This document shows, in pieces, positions 1-5,540 of a stretch of DNA of 5,540 nucleotides. This DNA is from JASJBU01 sp965372385. GTDB taxonomy: Bacteria > Pseudomonadota > Gammaproteobacteria > Chromatiales > Chromatiaceae. The notes beneath the pieces are model-generated. The model was not told where the DNA came from, did no database searches, and saw only the letters and a list, made by a program, of their open reading frames with translations. Both the position numbers and the translations under genes were made by a program. The stretch's first letter is position 1. Each line of letters starts with the position of its first letter. The stretch covers positions 1 to 5,540 of the forward strand of contig CBDVCD010000243.1 of NCBI GenBank assembly GCA_965372385.1. Direction: 5' to 3'.

Positions 1-105
1 ATAATGAATACTTATAGGAAAAGCAATTATGGATATTGTCACTGAAATAGAGATATGGATAGATAAAATATTAGACAAACATGCTATTAGGAGTGGGAAA
101 CTCTT
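1..105. other. AT-rich segment ending at a sharp composition boundary
   Basis: By hand count only 28 of bases 1-100 are G or C, while 56 of bases 101-200 are, and the rest of the window stays near the higher value. The boundary lies within the first open reading frame, a few codons before recognisable DUF2235 homology begins (about base 104). In-frame stop codons at 2-4 and 5-7 close the frame just upstream of the ATG at 29. The simplest reading is that unrelated AT-rich DNA was joined to the 3' part of a DUF2235 gene by insertion or recombination. No transposase motif or terminal inverted repeat is visible in the bases available. Confidence 0.55.
16..22 (+). promoter_or_regulatory. Possible ribosome binding site for the DUF2235 fragment
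   Basis: AGGAAAA lies 6 to 9 bases before the ATG at 29 and is a plausible Shine-Dalgarno site. Because stops close the frame immediately upstream, this is the only way the fragment could be translated from within the window. The surrounding DNA is AT-rich, so a purine run here could be chance. Confidence 0.35.
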
Positions 106-499
106 GCAAGCCTGGTTCCCAGGTATGCACAGTAATATAGGCGGTGGTTACACACCCGACGGACTGGCGAATGAAGCCCTGCACTGGATGGTAGAGCAGG
201 CGGAGACGCTGGGCCTTGAATTCGACTCCACATATCTCGCCCATTTCAAGCCGTGCTTTAATTCGAAACTCCATGACTCGATGACATTTATGTACAAGGC
301 CATGGGACCACATACCCGCACCATTGGCGAGCATATCGGCGATGGCGAGACGGTGCATCAGTCAGCCATAGACCGCAAACGCTTGACAAGCTGCGCTTAC
401 GATCCACCTAACCTAAACGATTTCCTGGAAAAAACAGCATCGACGCAGACGGACAACACCACGCGCATCACGCGTGGCACACCTTGCCCGGACTTGTAA
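29..499 (+). CDS. Truncated DUF2235 (Tle1-like) alpha/beta-hydrolase, C-terminal part
   Basis: The 156-residue product carries the C-terminal signature of DUF2235, a family that includes Tle1-type phospholipase effectors of type VI secretion. Visible motifs are QAWFPGMHSNIGGGY at residues 27-41, EALHWMVEQAE at 49-59, and VHQSAIDR at 109-116 followed by YDPPNL at 124-129. These match the family pattern WFxGxHS[ND][VI]GGGY ... LxWM ... HxSxxxR ... YxPPNL. H110 may be the triad histidine (inference). The GxSxG nucleophile segment, normally well before WFPG, is missing: only 26 residues precede homology, they are AT-rich in coding and do not resemble the family, and stops at 2-7 close the frame. 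On its own the product is unlikely to be a working hydrolase. It could be a remnant of a gene whose 5' half was lost or lies beyond the window. It is co-directional with the next gene, 46 bases away, so it may once have belonged to the same operon. No vgrG, PAAR or immunity gene is visible to support a secretion role. Confidence 0.75.
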   Translation: MDIVTEIEIWIDKILDKHAIRSGKLLQAWFPGMHSNIGGGYTPDGLANEALHWMVEQAETLGLEFDSTYLAHFKPCFNSKLHDSMTFMYKAMGPHTRTIGEHIGDGETVHQSAIDRKRLTSCAYDPPNLNDFLEKTASTQTDNTTRITRGTPCPDL

Positions 500-529
500 T
501 GAACAAACTACAATCAATTTGATGCCGGC

Positions 530-538
530 AGGAAAGGA
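530..538 (+). promoter_or_regulatory. Ribosome binding site that sets the MBL gene start
   Basis: AGGAAAGGA sits 7 bases before the ATG at 546 and is a strong Shine-Dalgarno match. It favours 546 over the in-frame ATGs at 474 (inside the upstream gene) and 522, neither of which has a comparable site. The first residues after 546, MAIGLTIEILPASRGDCLWV, give the usual opening beta-strand of this MBL family. The 46-base gap between genes holds no other visible signal. Confidence 0.75.
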
Positions 539-545
539 TCTGGCA

Positions 546-1700
546 ATGGCCATCGGATTAACGATCGAGATACTGCCTGCGTCGCGCGGTGACTGCCTGT
601 GGGTAGAATGTACGCGGGCCCAAGGTCCTCCCTGGCGGCTATTGATCGACGGTGGAATGCCCACTTCATGGCCTATGCTTCAGCAGCGAATTGCGAGGCT
701 AGCCAAGCTCGGGCCGGTACATTTCGACCTTGTGGTGGTATCACATATCGACTCAGATCACATCGGTGGCCTGCTGCCGCTCTTCACCTGCACCGATCCT
801 GCGGTCACGTTCGGCGACATCTGGTTCAATGGTCTGCCGCAACTGCCCCAGCCCGGCTCGCTACGCTCCCGTAGTGTGGCTGAAGGCGAGCGACTGGTGG
901 ACCTTCTGAGTGGACAGCATGGCAGCGCGCGGTTGCCCTGGAACGTACAGTTTAACCGGGCAGCCGCCATGACGATGGGGGATGGTTTATACCGGGAAAT
1001 AACCTATCCGGATGGACCAACACTGACGCTGTTGTCACCCTCACCCAGGCGACTGGCATCATTGCGTAACGTCTGGACCAAAGAGATGCTGCGACTGCAG
1101 CGAGGTGAGCCAAGTGAGCCGCCCATCAGCCCCGCTTTACTGCCGCTGGAGAACCTTGAAGCTCTGGCCGCCATCAAGACCAGACGCGACCAAAGTCCCG
1201 CCAATGGGAGCAGCATTGCCTTTCTGCTTGAATATGCCGGGCGAAGCTGCCTCCTGGCCGCGGATGCTTTCTCCTCTGTCCTCGGACCTGCACTCACGAC
1301 GCTCGCCAACGCCCGTGATGGGCGACCGATTGAGATCGACGTATTCAAGCTTCCACACCACTGCAGCAAAGGCAATGTCACGACGGATCTTCTGCGCATC
1401 GTGCCGGCTCAGCACTATGTCGTGTCCACCAACGGAGATCGCTTTAGCCATCCGGATGACATTGCGCTAGCCCGCGTCGTAACCACGGCAACCTGGGAGC
1501 CAACGCTCTGGTTCAACTACGCCAGTGACGCAATGTTACGCTGGGAGGACACGCAATTGCAGTCGAAATACCACTTTAATTCGCAATTCCCAGGAGAGTC
1601 CGCTAATGCACGCGCTGGGGCTGGGGGGAAGGCAAGTGGCCCGATAGCGGTTCCTGAGGACGGAGGTGTGAGACTCGAATTGCCAGGAATAGACCGATGA
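546..1700 (+). CDS. ComEC/Rec2-like metallo-beta-lactamase-fold hydrolase
   Basis: This 384-residue protein is a complete MBL-fold enzyme of the ComEC/Rec2-like branch. Motifs in order: LLIDGG at 32-37; SHIDSDHIGG at 66-75, the HxDxDH metal motif with H67, D69, D71 and H72; DIWFNG shortly after; LLAADAF with D240 as the likely bridging aspartate; LPHHCSKGN with H271 and H272; and STNGDRFSHPD with H302. All expected metal ligands are present, so activity is likely. No membrane segment or signal peptide is seen, unlike true ComEC, so it should act in the cytoplasm. Relatives are variously predicted nucleases or phosphodiesterases; the substrate cannot be read from sequence. Residues ~164-228 form a proline- and charge-rich insert, and the last ~40 residues include a Gly/Ala-rich linker ending in GGVRLELPG. 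The stop overlaps the next start as ATGA, so it is translationally coupled to the TPR-CHAT protease. Fold confidence is high; the role as effector or protease substrate is inference. Confidence 0.9.
   Translation: MAIGLTIEILPASRGDCLWVECTRAQGPPWRLLIDGGMPTSWPMLQQRIARLAKLGPVHFDLVVVSHIDSDHIGGLLPLFTCTDPAVTFGDIWFNGLPQLPQPGSLRSRSVAEGERLVDLLSGQHGSARLPWNVQFNRAAAMTMGDGLYREITYPDGPTLTLLSPSPRRLASLRNVWTKEMLRLQRGEPSEPPISPALLPLENLEALAAIKTRRDQSPANGSSIAFLLEYAGRSCLLAADAFSSVLGPALTTLANARDGRPIEIDVFKLPHHCSKGNVTTDLLRIVPAQHYVVSTNGDRFSHPDDIALARVVTTATWEPTLWFNYASDAMLRWEDTQLQSKYHFNSQFPGESANARAGAGGKASGPIAVPEDGGVRLELPGIDR
1685..1700 (+). promoter_or_regulatory. Ribosome binding site and ATGA start-stop overlap coupling the two genes
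   Basis: AGGA at 1685-1688 lies 8 bases before the ATG at 1697. The sequence ATGA at 1697-1700 holds both the start of the TPR-CHAT gene and the TGA stop of the MBL gene. A four-base overlap of this kind normally means one mRNA and coupled translation, which argues for a fixed ratio and a joint function. Confidence 0.85.
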
Positions 1701-4700
1701 CAGGCTCTGGCACATCTGCTGGCGAATGCCTCGTCTCGCTGGTGTCCGAGGAACGACGAGGTCGACCTGGGGCGGCAATAGAGACGGCGATCCAGGCCGC
1801 TCGGGAAGACCCGCAGGACGCTGCCGCGCAGCTCTTTGTGGCGGTCTATGCCGCGCTGGCCGTCGGAGAACCTCGCCAGGCACTGCACTTTATCGAAACG
1901 ATTGGCGAACCCGCGAATGAAATGGCACAAAGGCGGATTCGTGCCTGTAGTGCCTGGGCTCAGCGACTGGGTCGAAATTGGTATCCCGGTGATACCGGAG
2001 GCGAGTTTGGTCCGAGCGGCACGCGTGGATTTACATCGGTTGGTGAGGTCTTTGAGGGAGATGCGGAAACCATGCTATTGGAGGCTTGCGTGGCTTTTGG
2101 GCCGGCCAATCTACTCTCTGTACGGTCGCTGCTTGAGAGCATGGTTCGCAAGTCTTCAGCTGAGGCGCAGGTTCTGCTGCAGTCGGCAATGAACGACCTG
2201 GAACGCTTCAAGCAAATAGCACAAATGGCTAACGCGCCCACATCCGCCTGCTGGGCTGTTCAGTGCCAGGCAGATCTCCTGTACCGATCGGGGACTGCGT
2301 CTAAAGCACAGAAACTACTTGAATTTGCCCGTGAAATCTATGGCGCAGGAGAAGACGGTATTGGCGTGGCCTGTACTTACCTGGTCGAGGGTGATTGGTT
2401 TGCCACTCCCGGGTCCTCACCAGAAGCCCTCAGTCTTGATCTGGCTGGCCGGCCCGAGCCGTCTCCATTTGCCACAACACAGGATGTCGCTCGGGCGACT
2501 GAGGCATACAACCATGCAGAATCCTCACTGGCCGGCGTGGACGCCCCTCGGGTTGTGGCTGCCCTGGCCCTGCGTCGCGCCGTTTTATGTCATCTGGAGG
2601 GCGATCTAAGCGCGCAACTTGACTGGCTTCAGACCGCCGATCAGATGTTTATGGACGCGGGGGAAACCAGCGGCTGCCACTTGGTTACCGTCCACCGACT
2701 GGTCGCCGCTATTTCGGCTGGAGACTTTGTGCAACTGCGACGAAATACACCTCTGGAGTGGGGCGCTACACATGGCCCTGTTGCCGATATTTTGGCGTGG
2801 GGACTGGCACGAGGCAGCTTGAGTTTTTGCACCGGTCTTGGCCGAATATTTGAGCGCACGGCCGAGCGATGGGAAGGCCAAGGTGACCTTGATCGAGCCG
2901 AAGTCGCATACCTGATGGCCCGCCCACTTCTGTCACTCAGTGGGGTTATCCCTTCCTGGTCGATACTTCTGACGCTCGCGGGTTTGGACGCTCGCCGCAA
3001 TGCTCAGGTTCGCTCTCTGGTGCGTCGCTTGAAAATTTTGGCTGACTTGCCGTTACCACCGAAGGCAACGGAACAGCCGACAGCGTGGATGCAGGATCTC
3101 CAGCTTACAATGTCTCTGATAGATATACCAACAGGGTCAATTGGTACCGGAATGATCGCTATCCAGGCTATCGAGCGAGGGATGAAACGACTTGGTGCTC
3201 TTCTGGAATCGGCGGTACCCGTCGATGTGAACAAGATGGCATTACCGATGGATGCAGAGGTTATCAGTGGGGAGTTACAAGAGGCCTGGGTTCGCAACAA
3301 TCCTTTTGATTCGACTCGGCCGGAAGAATCGGAACTACCAAAATTTACTCGCATCGCACTCGATACAGCCACCCGTGCGGCTATCGAGCAACTCAAACGG
3401 GCAAAACCCCAAGGCTTTTTGCTGCGGGCGCTGCAGGCCGAGAGACTTGGTTGGGATGCTGAGGCTGATATATGGTATCAGGCTGCTCTCGAAGCAGTCG
3501 AATCGACCGGGGATGTGAATCGCTGGTTGGCCGTCGTAATACTTGGTGCATGGGGTAAGCACGAGGAGGCCGTCGCAGATTTTACCCGCATTCACCAAGG
3601 TCACATGGTTCACCCGAGTTTGATCCCGTCTCTGGCGCTCCGCGCACGTGATTTCGAGACGGCACATGAACTCTTCAGCCAGTTGGACAAGCAGACTGTT
3701 TCGAGTGAATTGAGTTGGATGGATCTGCTCGATCGCGCCGAGGCCGCGCTAGAGTGCAAAGAGACTGAGGCCGCGCAGGATCTGGCCAGACGCGCGATAG
3801 CATTGTTTGAGGATGGCATCAATAGACTGCCGAGGGACTCGGATCGCGTGGCGTCTTGCGATGACGTAAAGGCGGCCTTGCTGTATTTGCTTCTATCTCG
3901 CATTTACCTGGCCGTAGCTAATCGCCGTTTCGAAGACGGCGATGAAGCAGCCCAGCTCAAAGTGCTTGATCAAGGATTTGCCATCACTGATCGGGGGCAT
4001 GCACTCGCCTTACCTCGTCTCGCAAGCGCAGATACCTTATCTGGTGCGCATGATGAGGGTCGGTTGAAGCGGTGGCAACAGGCCGCGACCGATCAAACGA
4101 CCGCCTATCAGCGTTACCTGACTGCTTTGGTATTGGGGGGTGTAGAACCCATCGAGAATCGATCAGAGATGTTATCCAATTCAGAGCAGAGGTTGGCAGA
4201 CATTGAGGCGAGTCTCGAACCCGGTGAGCGCAAATGGGTGCTTGATTTGCACCGCCCGAAGGATTTCAGCCTGGAAGAAGCACAATCACGACTTCCGAAT
4301 GGAGTGTGTCTACTCGAGTATCATCTGGTGGGTCGAGATCTCGTGGCCTGGGGTGTCACAAGGTCCTCGATCCAGGGATGGTATAAGCGCATATCAGGAC
4401 GGCCGCTGGATGGTATATTACATCGGTTCCAGGCCTCCTGCTCTTCAGGCGCGCCATTGGTCGAGTCAGACGTGTTGGCCAGGCTCCTGGTAGAACCCTT
4501 CGCAAAGCTACTGGATCGTAACGAACGGATCATTGTCGTGCCCTCCGGTCCACTCCATGCTGCACCATTTCACGTCCTGCCTTTTCGTGGTGAATCCCTC
4601 GGTGTGACGCACGTTATTTCCTACCTCCCGTCAGCGTCACTGCTGAAGGATAATGTGATTGACCGACCACTCGACGACGGCGAAGCCCTCGTAGTTGGCG

Positions 4701-5443
4701 ATCCACAATTCAGTGCGGAGTTGCACCCCTCTCTGAGCCGATTAGCCGGTGCGGCTCTGGAGAGCCAAATTATTGGTCGCCTGTATAAAACCCGTGACGT
4801 GTTCACGGCGGCCGATGCGCGGGAAGCGACGATACGCCCACTCCTGCACCAGCGTGCTGTTGTCCATTTCGCGGCCCATGGTCGACTTGACGAGACGGCT
4901 CCGAACACGTCCTCAATCATACTGGCTGGTGATGATCAACTTACGGTTTCAGACCTTATCGGTCTGCGTATCGATGCGGATCTGGCGGTATTAAGCGCCT
5001 GCGACACGGGACGAGGGGCCCTAAGCCTGGGGGGAGATGTCGTTGGGCTGACGCGAGGGCTGCTCGCTGCCGGTGTCAAACGCAGTGTGGTGTCTCTCTG
5101 GCCTGTTGATGATGTGGCAGCCTGCGTAACCATGGTTGGGTTTCATGAAAAGCTGCTGGGTGGAGATGCACCGGCGTTAGCGCTCGCGAGCGCGCAGCGC
5201 GAAGTTCGAGCAATGTCAGGCATAGACCTGGCTGGACGTTATCAGGAACTGGGGGGTGAATTGGAGTTAAACCGCGTATCAGTGCGACGAAAATCAACCG
5301 AATCGTATCGAAATACGCCGGCCTTTCGACAGCTTGCGGCGTTCCCAGAAGCTGACCTGGATGACGAGCCTGACAGAACAGTCGGGGAATTGAATGGTAG
5401 CTTGCCCAGTATCTGGGCTCCTTTCGTGCTGATTGGTTTCTAA
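1697..5443 (+). CDS. TPR-CHAT caspase-like protease
   Basis: The 1248-residue protein has a helical, TPR-like region (about 15-850) and a C-terminal CHAT domain (about 870-1248). CHAT is a caspase-fold cysteine peptidase related to separase. Its hallmarks are clear: VPSGPLHAAPFH at 948-959, YLPSASLL at 976-983, LVVGDPQF at 998-1005, VHFAAHG at 1056-1062 with catalytic H1061, LSACDTG at 1100-1106 with catalytic C1102, VVSLWPVDD soon after, and the terminal WAPFVLIGF at 1240-1248. Helical-repeat stretches are easiest to see near 150-220, 395-415, 587-635, 653-712 and 724-764; a charged helix at 824-848 precedes the protease. A Gly/Pro-rich loop beginning GDWFATPGSSPE at 232-243 interrupts the repeats. 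About 65 residues (1175-1239) are inserted before the final strand, where CHAT domains often have a much shorter link. No signal peptide or membrane helix is seen, so it is probably cytoplasmic. In known TPR-CHAT proteins the repeats bind an activating partner; by analogy this may be a sensor-protease acting with the MBL protein. Cleavage target and trigger are unknown. Confidence 0.92.
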   Translation: MTGSGTSAGECLVSLVSEERRGRPGAAIETAIQAAREDPQDAAAQLFVAVYAALAVGEPRQALHFIETIGEPANEMAQRRIRACSAWAQRLGRNWYPGDTGGEFGPSGTRGFTSVGEVFEGDAETMLLEACVAFGPANLLSVRSLLESMVRKSSAEAQVLLQSAMNDLERFKQIAQMANAPTSACWAVQCQADLLYRSGTASKAQKLLEFAREIYGAGEDGIGVACTYLVEGDWFATPGSSPEALSLDLAGRPEPSPFATTQDVARATEAYNHAESSLAGVDAPRVVAALALRRAVLCHLEGDLSAQLDWLQTADQMFMDAGETSGCHLVTVHRLVAAISAGDFVQLRRNTPLEWGATHGPVADILAWGLARGSLSFCTGLGRIFERTAERWEGQGDLDRAEVAYLMARPLLSLSGVIPSWSILLTLAGLDARRNAQVRSLVRRLKILADLPLPPKATEQPTAWMQDLQLTMSLIDIPTGSIGTGMIAIQAIERGMKRLGALLESAVPVDVNKMALPMDAEVISGELQEAWVRNNPFDSTRPEESELPKFTRIALDTATRAAIEQLKRAKPQGFLLRALQAERLGWDAEADIWYQAALEAVESTGDVNRWLAVVILGAWGKHEEAVADFTRIHQGHMVHPSLIPSLALRARDFETAHELFSQLDKQTVSSELSWMDLLDRAEAALECKETEAAQDLARRAIALFEDGINRLPRDSDRVASCDDVKAALLYLLLSRIYLAVANRRFEDGDEAAQLKVLDQGFAITDRGHALALPRLASADTLSGAHDEGRLKRWQQAATDQTTAYQRYLTALVLGGVEPIENRSEMLSNSEQRLADIEASLEPGERKWVLDLHRPKDFSLEEAQSRLPNGVCLLEYHLVGRDLVAWGVTRSSIQGWYKRISGRPLDGILHRFQASCSSGAPLVESDVLARLLVEPFAKLLDRNERIIVVPSGPLHAAPFHVLPFRGESLGVTHVISYLPSASLLKDNVIDRPLDDGEALVVGDPQFSAELHPSLSRLAGAALESQIIGRLYKTRDVFTAADAREATIRPLLHQRAVVHFAAHGRLDETAPNTSSIILAGDDQLTVSDLIGLRIDADLAVLSACDTGRGALSLGGDVVGLTRGLLAAGVKRSVVSLWPVDDVAACVTMVGFHEKLLGGDAPALALASAQREVRAMSGIDLAGRYQELGGELELNRVSVRRKSTESYRNTPAFRQLAAFPEADLDDEPDRTVGELNGSLPSIWAPFVLIGF

Positions 5444-5540
5444 GTCAAATACTCGGATTGCATGATTGTCCTCGTGGTAGATGGATTTCAGGTGTCTGAC
5501 ACATTGTTTGTTTTGACAGTTTTTATGCGGCTCTGGTTGC
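5444..5540. other. Non-coding 3' flank with a short palindrome
   Basis: The 97 bases after the protease stop hold no credible gene and are lower in GC (42 of 97 by hand count). No GC-rich hairpin followed by a T-run is visible, so the transcript end is not marked here. The segment contains the palindrome GTGTCTGACAC at 5492-5502 and a TTGACA hexamer at 5513-5518 that could be a -35 box, but its -10 partner would fall at or beyond the window end. Confidence 0.5.
5492..5502. repeat. 11-bp palindrome GTGTCTGACAC
   Basis: Arms GTGTC and GACAC flank a single central T, giving a perfect short inverted repeat in the 3' flank. It could be a regulator operator for a gene beyond the window, or part of a dispersed palindromic element; a second copy is not seen in this window. 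The stem is too short and lacks a following T-run, so a terminator is unlikely. Confidence 0.35.

Noticed and set aside
36..65. TTGTCA with TAGATA about 18 bases downstream as a promoter
   Set aside because: The -10 box matches only about half of the consensus, and such pairs are expected by chance in DNA this AT-rich.
499..522. Seven-codon frame MNKLQSI starting in a TAATG overlap with the DUF2235 stop
   Set aside because: It is too short to be called a gene and has no recognisable leader-peptide features; it could be a remnant of a lost downstream gene but nothing supports that.
474..545. In-frame upstream ATGs at 474 and 522 as the start of the MBL gene
   Set aside because: The ATG at 474 lies inside the preceding reading frame and neither has a good ribosome binding site; the added residues (such as TCNEQTTINLMPAGKD) do not fit the family's opening beta-strand, whereas 546 has a strong site at the right distance.
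546..1700. MBL protein as the competence DNA channel ComEC
   Set aside because: It shares only the soluble MBL domain; the membrane-spanning competence domain is absent and no transmembrane segment is seen.
1004..1930. Long open frames on the minus strand opposite the MBL gene and the start of the protease gene
   Set aside because: They are antisense shadows in GC-rich coding DNA: no recognisable domain, no good ribosome binding sites, and the + strand frames carry unmistakable catalytic motifs.
5444..5517. GTCAAA at 5444-5449 and TTTGAC at 5512-5517 as terminal inverted repeats
   Set aside because: Six-base arms 62 bases apart are expected by chance, and there is no flanking target duplication.
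1..5540. CRISPR array, tRNA or rRNA gene
   Set aside because: No regularly spaced repeats, tRNA cloverleaf arms with CCA or T-loop consensus, or rRNA-like conserved stretches were recognised by eye on either strand.

Overview
The window looks like an accessory (defence or conflict island) segment of a bacterial chromosome. Coding GC is in the mid to high 50s by eye, genes are tightly packed on one strand, and Shine-Dalgarno sites are clear. This fits a proteobacterium, but no housekeeping or ribosomal gene is present to fix the taxonomy, so that assignment is weak inference.

Layout, all on the + strand. (1) Positions 29-499 encode a 156-residue protein that matches only the C-terminal part of the DUF2235 (Tle1-like) alpha/beta-hydrolase family. 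The nucleophile-bearing N-terminal half is absent, and the first ~100 bases are strikingly AT-rich (28 of 100 are G/C by hand count, against 56 of the next 100). This is the mark of a truncation or recombination junction. (2) Positions 546-1700 encode a complete 384-residue ComEC/Rec2-like metallo-beta-lactamase (MBL) fold hydrolase with every expected metal-binding motif. (3) Positions 1697-5443 encode a complete 1248-residue protein with a long TPR-like helical region followed by a C-terminal CHAT caspase-like protease with an intact His/Cys dyad. (4) The last 97 bases are non-coding, lower in GC, and contain a short palindrome.

The core is the two-gene MBL / TPR-CHAT unit, translationally coupled by an ATGA overlap. 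CHAT is the caspase-like (clan CD) domain of separase-type peptidases, and TPR-CHAT proteins are the protease partner in the Craspase (gRAMP/TPR-CHAT) system. No CRISPR array, Cas effector, NACHT/STAND ATPase or reverse transcriptase lies in this window. My working hypothesis is a two-component caspase-like system: the TPR region senses a trigger, the CHAT domain cleaves a target, and the MBL enzyme (possibly a nuclease or phosphodiesterase) acts as effector or as substrate. The sequence supports the architecture and the coupling; the mechanism is inference. The upstream DUF2235 remnant may be a degraded third component or unrelated debris at the island edge.
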